From: Candidatus Saccharimonadota bacterium
GTDB taxonomy: Bacteria > Patescibacteriota > Saccharimonadia > Saccharimonadales > Saccharimonadaceae
Reading direction: 5' to 3'
Length of the DNA stretch: 64,000 nt
NCBI GenBank assembly: GCA_905373795.1
Contig: CAJPUO010000001.1
Coordinates: forward strand, 1-64,000
The first letter of the stretch is position 1; the number at the start of each line of letters is the position of its first letter. The position numbers and the translations under genes were made by a program. Positions 11,208 through 22,197 of the stretch are shown one piece after another. The notes under the pieces are model-generated. The model ran no database searches, was not told where the DNA came from, and saw nothing but the letters and a program-made list of their open reading frames with translations.

Positions 11208-12347
11208 TCAAAGTTTTTTCGCCTTTTTTGGCTCGCTGCGAAAATCCGCGCCAACTGCCTCGGAAATATGAGAAAAACCGTCCTTTTTCAATAGCTCCAC
11301 TAACCCGCGGTTGATTTGCCCAATTAGCTGCGGTCCCTCAAAAAACAGCCCGGTAATCAAACCAACTAGACTAGCACCAGCCTTAATTTTGGCATACGCA
11401 TCTTCAGCCGAAAACACTCCGCCCACGCCAATAATCGTCAATCTGTCGCCGTATTTCTTATACGCATGACGAATCAGCTCCAAACTATGCTCGCGCGTCG
11501 GCTCGCCGCTCAATCCGCCGCGGATTTCATCAGTCAGCGGATCTTTGATGTCAATTTTACTACGGTCTTTCACCAGGTTCGCCACCGTTACGCCCTGGAT
11601 ATTATGCCGAACAATAACTTTCAGCAGTGAATCGAATTGTTTTATGTCGTACAAATGCGGCATTTTTACCCAAAACGGCACATCGCGCGGCACGCTGTCA
11701 AGCGCTGTTAATAATGCATCAAGCGACTCCGCTTCAATAAACGGCTCTTTACCAGCATTAGGACAGGATATATTAATTTCTACAACACTCGCCAATTTGT
11801 TATCATTAATATATTTTGTTGCTTTTTTTACATCATTAATAATTGCCTGTTTGGCTGGATGACCACCAGCCTGCTCAATCGTTGTTTTATTTGCCACAAC
11901 TGCTACTGACATAACCGTCGGCATGTCATTTAGCCGCCACCGACTACGGCGGACATATCGGCTAATTTTTCGTAGGCCATAATTTGGCATACCAGCATAC
12001 ACCACCACCGACTTTGTGTTAGGCAAACGATGAAACCACGGTCGTCGATTTCCCTTTCTCGGCTCTAGCGTCACCGACCCGCCCGAAGCAAACCCAAAAC
12101 CAACATCCTCCATCAGCGGCGACAGCTGGACATTTTTATCAAATCCTGCCGACAAGCCAATCGGGTTATAAAAAGTGATGCCGTCAACTTCCTGCTGAAG
12201 CGACTTATCATGAAAACTACATAACTTACGAATAACCCACCGAACAGGCGGCAATGCCTGCGCCATGCGACCGCAAAAAACGATTAGCTTATGGGTAAAA
12301 TCTGGCGTTAGTAGGAATAATATTGGCTTGATAATGTTTTTATACAT
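11208..12347 (-). CDS. pyrD: Dihydroorotate dehydrogenase (quinone type, class 2)
   Basis: PyrD oxidises dihydroorotate to orotate in pyrimidine synthesis and is FMN-dependent. The 379-aa protein starts MYKNIIKPILFLL, the membrane-associating N-terminus of class 2 enzymes. It has NPIGLSAGFDKN, NISCPNAG, PFWVKMPH, TVANLVKDRS, GGLSG and IIGVGGVFSAEDAY. The catalytic class 2 Ser is expected in or near the NISCPN region. The longer frame beginning at 12395 is rejected, since a TATAAT (12362-12357) lies 9 nt before this ATG, inside that longer frame. It lies between the tRNA/kinase genes and the 23S promoter. No other pyrimidine genes are near. Confidence 0.92.
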   Translation of the reverse strand: MYKNIIKPILFLLTPDFTHKLIVFCGRMAQALPPVRWVIRKLCSFHDKSLQQEVDGITFYNPIGLSAGFDKNVQLSPLMEDVGFGFASGGSVTLEPRKGNRRPWFHRLPNTKSVVVYAGMPNYGLRKISRYVRRSRWRLNDMPTVMSVAVVANKTTIEQAGGHPAKQAIINDVKKATKYINDNKLASVVEINISCPNAGKEPFIEAESLDALLTALDSVPRDVPFWVKMPHLYDIKQFDSLLKVIVRHNIQGVTVANLVKDRSKIDIKDPLTDEIRGGLSGEPTREHSLELIRHAYKKYGDRLTIIGVGGVFSAEDAYAKIKAGASLVGLITGLFFEGPQLIGQINRGLVELLKKDGFSHISEAVGADFRSEPKKAKKL

Positions 12348-12404
12348 CTCTACTATATTATACCTTAACTGCAGACTTTTAAGGCAAACTTGCACGTTAA
12401 ATAT

Positions 12405-12974
12405 CTAATCACGTCCCAGCAGCTGTTTCACTCTGCCAAATAAGCTTTCTGCGGCCACCCTGGACGTATCAACAACAGTAGCCTCGCCAGGAGCTTTTAG
12501 ACTATCGCCAAAAGTCATCCGCGCTTCTATTTCATCTGGCGCCATACCTCTTTGTTCAAGCCTATGGCGTCTAGTGGCATCATCACACTCCAGATGAAGC
12601 CACCCCACATAGCCGTCGCACATAGAAAATATCATTCTTGCAATTTGGGTTGACACCGGAGAAGAACAAAAACCATTTTTCTTCAGTAAATCCACTTGTT
12701 CACGCGGAGAGCCATAGTACGTGTCAATTTCTGCCATATAGGCAAAATCCAAAGAATCCTCTATATAAAACCCTTGACGAAAATTGTCCTCAAACTGCCC
12801 TTTACTGAGAAAAACACCGTGAACACCCGGCACCTCGCCTGGGCGAGGCATTCTTGTTGTGTGCGTAGGTATATACTTATACCCGCCGGCAATAGCCTGC
12901 TCTACAAGCGTAGTTTTACCCGACGCCGAAGCTCCTGTAACTATAAAAGAAGGTAAATCACAAATCCTATCCAT
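12405..12974 (-). CDS. Guanylate-kinase-like nucleoside/nucleotide kinase
   Basis: The 189-aa P-loop protein has GASASGKTT (Walker A, residues 13-21) and THTTRMPRPGEVPGVHGVF. The latter matches the GMP-binding TTRxPRxGE signature of guanylate kinase, and YYGSP stands near the usual YGT position. The C-terminal half diverges from standard Gmk (Cys- and His-containing core, RLEQRGM lid-like segment), so the substrate may not be GMP. Start at 12974 has GCAGGAG 6-7 nt upstream; an upstream extension would run through the tRNA-Val gene and is not real. It may be co-transcribed with that tRNA. Confidence 0.7.
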   Translation of the reverse strand: MDRICDLPSFIVTGASASGKTTLVEQAIAGGYKYIPTHTTRMPRPGEVPGVHGVFLSKGQFEDNFRQGFYIEDSLDFAYMAEIDTYYGSPREQVDLLKKNGFCSSPVSTQIARMIFSMCDGYVGWLHLECDDATRRHRLEQRGMAPDEIEARMTFGDSLKAPGEATVVDTSRVAAESLFGRVKQLLGRD

Positions 12975-13035
12975 TTTAGCTCCTGCAAGAATAGTTATTA
13001 TAATATCCCAACTACCAATTCCAGCAAAAACTATT

Positions 13036-13112
13036 TGGTGGGCGACAAGGGACTCGAACCCCTGACCCTCTCGGTGTAAACGAGATGCTCTAGCCAACTG
13101 AGCTAGTCGCCC
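13036..13112 (-). tRNA. tRNA-Val (TAC)
   Basis: A full cloverleaf can be drawn: GGGCGAC/GTCGCCC acceptor, anticodon loop TTTACAC, GGTTCGAGTCC T-arm, and an encoded CCA. Confidence 0.95.
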
Positions 13113-13188
13113 TTATAAAAAACAGTGGGGTAATAAAATAACCCTCCAAAAGGTCATTATATCGCTCTATTCAAATATAATGACGTTA

Positions 13189-13265
13189 TGGTGGGCGATG
13201 AGGGACTTGAACCTCCGACCTCGTCATTATCAGTGACGCGCTCTAACCAGCTGAGCTAATCGCCC
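13189..13265 (-). tRNA. tRNA-Ile (GAT)
   Basis: Acceptor GGGCGAT/ATCGCCC, anticodon loop CTGATAA, T-arm GGTTCAAGTCC, encoded CCA. It and tRNA-Ala are the pair usually found in the 16S-23S spacer; here they lie outside both rRNA units. Confidence 0.95.
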
Positions 13266-13317
13266 TCGCACTCTGTCTTGGTGGAGTGCCGCGGACGTAA
13301 GCCCGCTTCACCCCATA

Positions 13318-13394
13318 TGGTGGAGACACAGGGACTCGAACCCTGGACCCCCTGCTTGCAAAGCAGGTGCTCTAGCCAACTGAGCTATGTCCCC
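13318..13394 (-). tRNA. tRNA-Ala (TGC)
   Basis: Acceptor GGGGACA/TGTCTCC (one G-U), anticodon loop TTTGCAA, T-arm GGTTCGAGTCC, encoded CCA. Confidence 0.95.
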
Positions 13395-13457
13395 ATTGCC
13401 AAGACTTTTTCCATTGTACCGTATCTTTTTCGTTATGACAAGTGTATAATAGTGTAT

Positions 13458-13700
13458 ATGTTATACGAATTCAGTGTTCAATCATTTTTTGTCGGCGTAC
13501 TAATAATAATCGCGGGTGCGCTCGGCGTTGTCTATCACCAAAAACTTGCCGACAACCTAGCTGACGGTCTCAACAGCTACGATAAATTCAAATTTTGGAG
13601 TCTGATAGTCTGCGGCATCGGCGTCGCGGTCATGCTAAGCCTGCACACCATTCCGCTCAACTGGATTGTTCAGTCTGTGTTTAGCAATGGCGTAAGATGA
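13458..13700 (+). CDS. Small two-helix membrane protein, 80 aa
   Basis: Two hydrophobic helices (about residues 10-26 and 47-62) flank a polar loop (YHQKLADNLADGLNSYDKFKF). Function unknown. The ATG is 8 nt after TATAAT (13445-13450) and there is no Shine-Dalgarno, so leaderless expression is likely. It runs opposite to the rRNA and tRNA genes on either side. The downstream inverted repeat (ATTTTGCC at 13713, GGCAAAAT at 13755) may act as its terminator. The segment 13701-13807 holds nothing else I can name. Confidence 0.7.
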   Translation: MLYEFSVQSFFVGVLIIIAGALGVVYHQKLADNLADGLNSYDKFKFWSLIVCGIGVAVMLSLHTIPLNWIVQSVFSNGVR

Positions 13701-13807
13701 TCCGCCTGGATACATTTTGCCAGACTATCTCCTTATAATGCACCAGACGATAGGCAAAATACAGTCATATTTATTACTTTGTCTTATTGATTTAATTGCA
13801 CGGCATC

Positions 13808-13832
13808 AAAAAAGCCCCTCAACGGGACTTTT
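13808..13832 (-). terminator. Terminator of the 16S unit
   Basis: On the minus strand AAGTCCC-gttga-GGGGCTT is followed by TTTT. It closes a monocistronic 16S transcript before the tRNAs. Confidence 0.75.
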
Positions 13833-13844
13833 CTATTTAACAAC

Positions 13845-13857
13845 TTGATTGTGCAAT
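13845..13857 (-). other. 3' arm of the 16S processing stem
   Basis: The 13-mer is perfectly complementary to 15631-15643, so the two arms bracket 16S alone (likely RNase III site). GTAGAGA/TCTCTAC extends the stem. Confidence 0.75.
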
Positions 13858-14002
13858 TCATCAATCGGCTTATCGTAGAGAAGGTTTTGAACTTCGTCTC
13901 GTCCGAGAAGGACTATTGTAAATATGTAAGCTCAGCATATTTACGAGACCGACCTAGCTCAACTTGTGATTGCTCGACAAGCTGGCATCTATTCTCCCTA
14001 GA

Positions 14003-15577
<1,575 letters not shown>

Positions 15578-15599
15578 TACTTTGTATCAAAGTATTAAG

Positions 15600-15775
15600 G
15601 CTCTCTACAAAAATATAAACTGACGATGATATTGCACAATCAAATTGTTAAAGATCATTCCAAGCCGGTCTGAAGCATGATTTGCCTCACTTTACAGATT
15701 GTAAACCGTTGCTTAACTCGCACTCCAGCAACCAGACTTAATACCAATCTTACCTCATCTGATTGACTAGGTCAA
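15600..15775 (-). promoter_or_regulatory. 16S promoter and leader with boxA
   Basis: TTGACC (15775-15770), 17 bp, TAAGAT (15752-15747). Downstream is GATCTTTAACAATTTGA (near 15642-15660), very close to the E. coli rrn boxA antiterminator, then the 5' arm of the processing stem (15631-15643). No protein gene is present between 15578 and 15788. Confidence 0.8.
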
Positions 15776-15788
15776 TAGATTTTCATTA

Positions 15789-16220
15789 TTATTTTGTTGC
15801 GAAAAATACAACAATAGCTACAAATATCCCTAAAATTATCCCAGCCGCCACTTCAATAGGCGTATGCCCGTGTGCTACTCGAATACGAGGCAGCGTACTT
15901 TTTTGCTCGTCAAGCAATTGATTCAAAGTATCGCCTTGTTGTCCCGAAGAAAAGCGCACCATTACCGCGTCATAAATAATAATCATCGCCAACCAAGAAC
16001 TAATTGCAAACTGCACTGTATCAACTCCGTCATACAGCCCAATCGTGGCCGCCAATGCCACCATCGTAGCTGCATGAGCGCTCGGCATGCCACCTGACAG
16101 CAATAAGGAAGAGCGCGGGTTTTTATTAAACACTCGGCGGTTACGACCCATTAAGTGGAAAATATGCTTTGACCCCTGAGCCAGCGCCCAAGCCAGCAAG
16201 GGTATCAGCAAATACCGCAT
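15789..16220 (-). CDS. Divergent PAP2-family (DUF212/YuiD-like) membrane phosphatase
   Basis: The 143-aa protein has about four membrane segments and the motifs SGGMPSAHAA, YDAVMVRFSSGQQ and HGHTPIEVAAG, which match the divergent acid phosphatase/vanadium-dependent haloperoxidase-related family (YuiD). A lipid or isoprenoid phosphate substrate is plausible but unproved. Its ATG overlaps the gyrA stop (TAATG), so it is translationally coupled to gyrA. Confidence 0.85.
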   Translation of the reverse strand: MRYLLIPLLAWALAQGSKHIFHLMGRNRRVFNKNPRSSLLLSGGMPSAHAATMVALAATIGLYDGVDTVQFAISSWLAMIIIYDAVMVRFSSGQQGDTLNQLLDEQKSTLPRIRVAHGHTPIEVAAGIILGIFVAIVVFFATK

Positions 16221-18721
16221 TAAGCACCCTCGCTCGGCGAGCGCTCTTCCATAAGACCAATGGACGAGACTGCATCATTGCCATCCAGCCGCATAATCGT
16301 CACGCCTTGCGTTGTCCGGCCAAGCAATTTAATATCTTTCAAGCTCAGGCGGATTGTCTGGCCGTTCTGCGATACTAAAATGGCGTCTGTCATAGCCGGA
16401 TCAATAGTCTGCACCGAAATAATTGGACCAGTTTTCGCCGTAACGACTGCTGCTTTTATACCAACGCCGCCGCGCTTATGGGTTGGGAAATTTGCCGCTT
16501 TAGTGCGCTTACCAAAGCCTTTCTCGCTAATCACCAGCAACGTCTGGCTATCGCTCGTTACAACATCCATACCGACCACGCAATCATTCGGACGCAGGCG
16601 GACGCCGCGGACGCCGCGAGCTGACCGCCCCATCGGCCGCGCATCTTTTTCATTGAAACGAATCGCCTGTCCAGCAGATGTTGAAATAATTACATCATTC
16701 TCGCCATTCGTCCTCTTTATCCAGCGCAATTCGTCGCCATCATCCAATTTAATCGCGATAAGCCCATTCGTCCGAATATTTGCATAATCTTCCAAAGGAG
16801 TCTTCTTAACAGTACCATTCTTAGTTGCCATAAACAGATAGCCAGTATCTTTAGAGCCTTTCTCGTGCTTAATAATGGCTGTAATTTTTTCCTCTGGCTG
16901 CAATTGCAGCAGATTGACCGCCGCTACCCCTTTAGCATTCAAACCGGCAGCTGGTACTTCATAAGCCTTTAAGCGGAAAATACGGCCCTTATTCGTGAAG
17001 AATAACAAATAGTCATGTGTACTAGCAGGCACAATTTGCGCAATAATATCCTCTTCTTTGGTTGTCATACCACGCTTGCCTTTACCGCCGCGGTTCTGCT
17101 TGCGATAATCGCTAGCTAGCGTCCGCTTAATATAATTTTCTGTTGTAAGAAGTACAACAGCATCTTCTTCCGGAATCAATTCCTCGTCAGAGAACTTGCC
17201 CAGTTCATGATTGATAATTTTACTGCGCCGCTCATCGCCGTATTTTTCTTTCATTGAGATCAGCTCTTCCTTAACGACCCGTAAAATCTCATTTTCGTCT
17301 GCCAAAATCGCTTCCAATTTCTGAATCAATTCGTGCAGCTGTTTTAGCTCGCTTTCAATTTTATCGCGCTCCAGACCCTGCAGACGACGCAGCTGCATCG
17401 CTAAAATTGCTGCCGCCTGGATTTCCGACAAACCAAACCGATCCATCAACCGCTTGTCAGCATCGTCGTAACTTTCGCGAATCGTCTTAATTACCTCATC
17501 GATATGATCAAGCGCAATCTTTAGGCCCTCCAGAATATGCGCCCGCTCCTTAGCTTTGCGCAGCTCAAATTCGGTCCGACGACGAATCACTCCCTGGCGA
17601 TGCTTGATAAACTCTGCCAAAATTTCTTTCAAACCCATCACCCTAGGCTGAATACCATTCACTAAGGCTAGTACGTTGTAATGAAACGACGTTTGCAATC
17701 CAGTTAGCTTATACAGTTGGTTAAGAATCTTCTTCGGGTAGGCGTCTTTCTTTAATTCAACAACAACCCGAACCTTACCGCGGGCGCTTTCATCACGCGC
17801 ATCAGCGATGTGAGTTATTTTTTTCGCAAGGACCAGCTCTCGAACCTTGTCGACGAAATTTTCCTTGCTCATGCCATATGGCACTTCAGTAATTACAATA
17901 CTGTAGCGGCCGTTCTTGCGCTCCTCAATATTCGCTACCGCCCGAATCGTTACCGAGCCGCGCCCAGTCTCGTACGCTTGATGCATTGGAGCGCCCCCGT
18001 ACACTTCCGCACCTGTCGGAAAGTCAGGGCCTTTAATATGCATTAAAAGCTCATCCAGCGTAATCTCAGGATTATCTATTTGCGCCACTGTCGCGTCAAC
18101 TACTTCGCCAAGGTTATGCGGCGGGATATTCGTCGCCATACCAACAGCAATACCCATTTGCCCGTTCAGCAGAATATTTGGTACAGCAGCCGGCAAAACA
18201 ACCGGCTCTTTCTCTGTCCCATCAAAGTTATCGCGAAAATCAACCGTTTCTTTCTCAATATCGGACAATAGCTCGCTACCAACTTTATCCATTCGCGCCT
18301 CAGTATAACGAGAAGCTGCCGGCTCATCGCCATCCATTGAACCGAAGTTACCCTGTCCTTCTACCAATGTATAGCGCATTTTCCAAGGCTGTGCCAAATT
18401 GACCATCGCATCGTAAATCGAAGAGTCGCCGTGCGGATGGTAATTACCCATGACCTCGCCGACAATTTTCGCCGACTTTACCGTTGCATGAGGGGCACGC
18501 CAGCCATTCTTATTCATTGCATATAAAATTCGCCGATTCACCGGTTTCAAACCGTCGCGCACGTCCGGTAATGCCCGATCAATAATCACCGACATAGAAT
18601 ACTTTAAGAAAGAGTCTTCCATGACGCTTTCAACTGTCGATTTTTCAATGCCGCGAACTTCCAGATCGTCGTTCATAATTTCCGGCTCTTCTACTATATT
18701 CCTATTATCGTTATCCGCCAT
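16220..18721 (-). CDS. gyrA: DNA gyrase subunit A
   Basis: The 833-aa subunit cuts and rejoins DNA in the A2B2 gyrase. The catalytic Tyr is in AASRYTEAR (Tyr139). The quinolone region HPHGDSSIYDAM keeps Ser100 and Asp104, equivalent to E. coli Ser83 and Asp87, so no classic resistance change is present. The GyrA box reads QNRGGKG, a variant of QRRGGKG, so supercoiling activity rather than topo IV-like activity is expected. Six beta-propeller blades follow from about residue 510. TAAGGAGG precedes the ATG and overlaps the gyrB stop. Order is gyrB-gyrA-PAP2. Confidence 0.97.
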   Translation of the reverse strand: MADNDNRNIVEEPEIMNDDLEVRGIEKSTVESVMEDSFLKYSMSVIIDRALPDVRDGLKPVNRRILYAMNKNGWRAPHATVKSAKIVGEVMGNYHPHGDSSIYDAMVNLAQPWKMRYTLVEGQGNFGSMDGDEPAASRYTEARMDKVGSELLSDIEKETVDFRDNFDGTEKEPVVLPAAVPNILLNGQMGIAVGMATNIPPHNLGEVVDATVAQIDNPEITLDELLMHIKGPDFPTGAEVYGGAPMHQAYETGRGSVTIRAVANIEERKNGRYSIVITEVPYGMSKENFVDKVRELVLAKKITHIADARDESARGKVRVVVELKKDAYPKKILNQLYKLTGLQTSFHYNVLALVNGIQPRVMGLKEILAEFIKHRQGVIRRRTEFELRKAKERAHILEGLKIALDHIDEVIKTIRESYDDADKRLMDRFGLSEIQAAAILAMQLRRLQGLERDKIESELKQLHELIQKLEAILADENEILRVVKEELISMKEKYGDERRSKIINHELGKFSDEELIPEEDAVVLLTTENYIKRTLASDYRKQNRGGKGKRGMTTKEEDIIAQIVPASTHDYLLFFTNKGRIFRLKAYEVPAAGLNAKGVAAVNLLQLQPEEKITAIIKHEKGSKDTGYLFMATKNGTVKKTPLEDYANIRTNGLIAIKLDDGDELRWIKRTNGENDVIISTSAGQAIRFNEKDARPMGRSARGVRGVRLRPNDCVVGMDVVTSDSQTLLVISEKGFGKRTKAANFPTHKRGGVGIKAAVVTAKTGPIISVQTIDPAMTDAILVSQNGQTIRLSLKDIKLLGRTTQGVTIMRLDGNDAVSSIGLMEERSPSEGA

Positions 18722-18730
18722 ATCACCTCC

Positions 18731-20719
18731 TTAAAAGTCCAAGTCTTCCAAATTAACCTTAGCGGCGTTTGTTTGAATAAAACTTTTTCTCAACTCCACG
18801 CTATCGCCCATCAGCTTTGTAAATATCGCATCTGCTCGCTCCGCATCTTCAATATTAACTTTTACTAAAGTCCGATTCTCTGGATTCATCGTTGTTTCCC
18901 ACAATTGAGACGCGTCCATCTCACCTAGGCCCTTAAATCGCTGCTGCGCCGTATAGCCCGCTTGCTTAAACCGCTCGGCACTCTCATCAATTTTTGTACC
19001 AGCAGCTTTACGCTCGTTAATTTTTACCGTCAATATCTCTTCCAGAGCCGCTTCATCATATACATAATCTATTTTACGATTACTACCAGTTCCTTTACTC
19101 AAGCCGAATAAAGGCGGCTTCGCCAAATAAACATGACCCGCTTCAATAACTTCGGACATATACCGGAAGAAAAACGTCATCAACAACGTCGAGATATGAG
19201 CGCCGTCAACATCGGCATCTGTCATAAAAATTATCTTGTCGTAACGTATGCCTCTAATATCAAACTGATCGCCGATACCAACTCCCATAGCCTTAATTAG
19301 CGAAACGATTTCAGCGTTAGCGAACATTTTGTCAAATCTTGCCCGCTCAGTATTTAGCACCTTACCGCGCAGAGGCAAAATCGCTTGAACAGTCGAATCA
19401 CGGCCATCTTTAGCAGAACCAGCCGCCGAATTACCCTCGACGATAAACAGCTCGCAGTCTTTCCGATTACGCGACGAGCAGTCGGTTAGTTTAGAAGGCA
19501 AGTTCAGACCCTCAAATGCCCCTTTACGAATCACATTATCCCGTGCCGCTCGTGCCGCCTTGCGCGCCCGCGCTGCCAAAGTTGCCTTGCCGACCACTTT
19601 CTTAGCGGTCGCTGGGTTTTCCTCCAAATAATACGCAAAATATTCGCTCATTACTTGATCAACATAGCGGCGCATCTCTGGATTACCAAGTTTATTCTTC
19701 GTCTGACCCTCAAACTGCGGATCTGGCAGCTTAACTAGGATAATCGCTGTCAAACCTTCGCGGATATCATCACCCGTCAAATTATCCTCTTTTTCTTTCA
19801 ATAAACCATTTTTGCGCGCATAGTCATTGATAACCCTCGTCAAAGCCGCCCGGAAGCCAACCAAATGCGTGCCGCCATCCGGAGTCAACACGTTATTAGC
19901 AAACGGCTTAACAGTCTCCACGTACGTATCATTATATTGTACGGCGATTTCCACCATACAATCTTCAACTTGCTTTTCTACATAAAAAATATCATCGGAT
20001 AGCACATCTTTGCCGATATTCAGATTTTTAACATAGCTCTGAATGCCGCCCTCAAAGTAAAATGCCTTGCGATCTCCTGTACGCTCATCAACAACGGAAG
20101 TATATACACCCTTAGTCAGATATGCCTGATGACGCAGATAATTGACGACCCACTTATAATCAAAATCAACCGTTTCCTTAAAAATAGTAGGATCGGGATA
20201 AAATGTAATCGTCGTACCAGTAGTTTCAGATTTGCCAACCGCTTTAATATCAGCTTGCGGAACACCTGTTGCGTATTCCTGGCGGTATACTTTACCGTTC
20301 TTGCGCACCTCAGCAATCATTTTAGTCGAAAGTGCATTAACAACACTAGACCCAACACCATGCAATCCGGACGATACCTTATAACCGCCGCCGCCGAACT
20401 TACCGCCAGCATGCAAAATCGTTAGAACCGTCTCCAGCGTACTCTTGCCTGTTTTTGGATGTTTATCAACTGGGATACCGCGCCCATCATCAGCAACTCG
20501 AACGCCGCCATCCTTAAGCAAAGTAACCTCAACCCTGGTTGCATAACCAGCAATCGCCTCGTCAATACAGTTATCAGCAATCTCTTTAATAAGATGATGC
20601 ACGCCGTCATAGCCAGTGCTACCGATATACATGCCCGGACGCTTACGAACTGGCTCCAGTCCTTCCAAAACCTGGATCTGCGAGCCATCATAAACCTGTC
20701 CTTTTGTTTGTTTAGCCAT
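18731..20719 (-). CDS. gyrB: DNA gyrase subunit B
   Basis: The 662-aa ATPase subunit has the GHKL motifs IADNCIDEA (Asn), DDGRGIPVD and GLHGVGSSVVNALS, then a TOPRIM domain with EGNSAAGSA, PLRGKVLN and DADVDGAHI. The TOPRIM signature differs from the common EGDSAGGSA, but the catalytic Glu and the DxDxD metal triad are kept. There is no large C-terminal insertion of the E. coli type. GAGGG lies before the ATG. It heads the gyrB-gyrA-PAP2 unit. Confidence 0.97.
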   Translation of the reverse strand: MAKQTKGQVYDGSQIQVLEGLEPVRKRPGMYIGSTGYDGVHHLIKEIADNCIDEAIAGYATRVEVTLLKDGGVRVADDGRGIPVDKHPKTGKSTLETVLTILHAGGKFGGGGYKVSSGLHGVGSSVVNALSTKMIAEVRKNGKVYRQEYATGVPQADIKAVGKSETTGTTITFYPDPTIFKETVDFDYKWVVNYLRHQAYLTKGVYTSVVDERTGDRKAFYFEGGIQSYVKNLNIGKDVLSDDIFYVEKQVEDCMVEIAVQYNDTYVETVKPFANNVLTPDGGTHLVGFRAALTRVINDYARKNGLLKEKEDNLTGDDIREGLTAIILVKLPDPQFEGQTKNKLGNPEMRRYVDQVMSEYFAYYLEENPATAKKVVGKATLAARARKAARAARDNVIRKGAFEGLNLPSKLTDCSSRNRKDCELFIVEGNSAAGSAKDGRDSTVQAILPLRGKVLNTERARFDKMFANAEIVSLIKAMGVGIGDQFDIRGIRYDKIIFMTDADVDGAHISTLLMTFFFRYMSEVIEAGHVYLAKPPLFGLSKGTGSNRKIDYVYDEAALEEILTVKINERKAAGTKIDESAERFKQAGYTAQQRFKGLGEMDASQLWETTMNPENRTLVKVNIEDAERADAIFTKLMGDSVELRKSFIQTNAAKVNLEDLDF

Positions 20720-20868
20720 ATTATTCCCTCGCTATTTCTGAATTATCAGCTCTTTTTCAACCTCTTTATTATACACCAAAATAGATTTCTTCTCAAATTG
20801 TTTACTTTATCATAAAGATTATGTTAAACTACATGCAGAGTTTATATAAAAATCAAAAAGAGGTTTAA

Positions 20869-22188
20869 ATGTTCAAAAAAATAATCTCACGAATACCATA
20901 TAGCCCTTCAATGATTCACAATCTAGGGTTTTATGCTGGGCGCTTGCGCAAAGAAGAAGCCACCAGAAAAATCGGGCTAGTTTTAACAGCCCTAGCTTTG
21001 GTCGTTCAAGCATTTACCGTATTCTCGCCGCCGGAGTCTGCTAATGCCGCCGATTCAAGCGACCTCATTTACGGCGGAATCTCCAACGGCTCGCAACTTT
21101 TAGCACACTACGACGCTAATACTAATAACATTCGCGACTTGTATAATCACTTAGGAATTAGCCGGGCTGAGCTGGCGAGCGCCACTGGCAATCTCCAAAC
21201 TTTAAGTAGTAATATAGGAAGTTACTCTTGGGGGTTAACTCCTCATTTTGGCGCAGCCAAGGGCGAAGGCTCTTACGTTGTTAAGACTTCTCAAGGAAGC
21301 GCCAGGACATTTTACTACCGTCCGCACAATTTATGGGGCAACTTTACATATAAAGCATTCGTAGGACAGTCAGCAGGAGTGGGCTGGTTTGCTATTATGC
21401 TCAATTGCGGCAACCTCATCTTGAAAATTACGCCGCCGCCCCACAAATGCCCTCCTGGGCAAGTCGGCACATACCCAAACTGCTCGACGCCGCCGTGCCC
21501 GCAAAACGCCAAGTTGGCAAAGAACGATCCGAAATGCCAACCTTGCCCTGGCGACACCACGCTTCTAATCAGCGACAGTAAATGTGCAGCCTCTTTTACT
21601 CAGTCAAAAACCGCGGTCAATTTAACGCAAAATAACGCAAATGCCGATTCAACCGCTGCAAAATCAGGAGATAGAATCACCTATACATTATCTGTTAAAA
21701 ACGGAGGGCTTAAGGAAGAGGAGTTTATCTTTAAAGATTACGTTAGCGATGTCCTAGAGTACGCAGACATCTTCGACGCTGGCGGCGGAACCCTCTCAGA
21801 CAATAAAGACGGTAGCGCTGGTAGTAATAATTCAAAAATATTAACTTGGCCAGCAGTAAAAATCAAACCTGGCGAAACCCAGAAAAGAAGTTTCACTATT
21901 CAAATTAAAAACACCCTGCCAGCGATGGCCTCTGGAAAAAGCAACCCGACATCATACGACTGTAAGATTGACAACACCTTCGGCAATACGATTAGTACGA
22001 AAATAGAATGCCCTACTCCTAAGGTTGTCGAAAAAACCGTTGCCGAACTGCCAAAGACCGGGCCAGGCGCAAATATGACATTCGCAGGAATTATAGCAGC
22101 CGTAGTTGTATATTTTTACGCTCGCTCTCGACAACTGAGCAAAGAAGTAAAGATTATCCGGCATGATATGTCTGCCGGCACAATTTAG
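20869..22188 (+). CDS. Secreted Cys-rich LPKTGP surface protein with DUF11-like domain
   Basis: The 439-aa protein has a late N-terminal signal segment (about residues 35-60, ending ANAA), an N-terminal domain with FYYRPHNLWG, and a Cys/Pro-rich stretch (about 185-245: CPPGQ, CSTPPCPQ, CQPCPGD). A DUF11/CARDB-like beta domain follows (about 250-370, YTLSVKNGG). The end has ELPKTGP, a membrane helix and a tail with RSR. It is likely a disulfide-stabilised surface adhesin anchored through the LPKTGP end; function is inferred. AGAGG precedes the ATG. The next gene starts 10 bp downstream and is probably a partner. Confidence 0.8.
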   Translation: MFKKIISRIPYSPSMIHNLGFYAGRLRKEEATRKIGLVLTALALVVQAFTVFSPPESANAADSSDLIYGGISNGSQLLAHYDANTNNIRDLYNHLGISRAELASATGNLQTLSSNIGSYSWGLTPHFGAAKGEGSYVVKTSQGSARTFYYRPHNLWGNFTYKAFVGQSAGVGWFAIMLNCGNLILKITPPPHKCPPGQVGTYPNCSTPPCPQNAKLAKNDPKCQPCPGDTTLLISDSKCAASFTQSKTAVNLTQNNANADSTAAKSGDRITYTLSVKNGGLKEEEFIFKDYVSDVLEYADIFDAGGGTLSDNKDGSAGSNNSKILTWPAVKIKPGETQKRSFTIQIKNTLPAMASGKSNPTSYDCKIDNTFGNTISTKIECPTPKVVEKTVAELPKTGPGANMTFAGIIAAVVVYFYARSRQLSKEVKIIRHDMSAGTI

Positions 22189-22197
22189 GAGAGACAA

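Noticed and set aside
12975..13097. N-terminal extension of the kinase gene
   Set aside because: It is a translation of tRNA-Val and intergenic sequence; an SD-preceded ATG at 12974 gives the family-like start.
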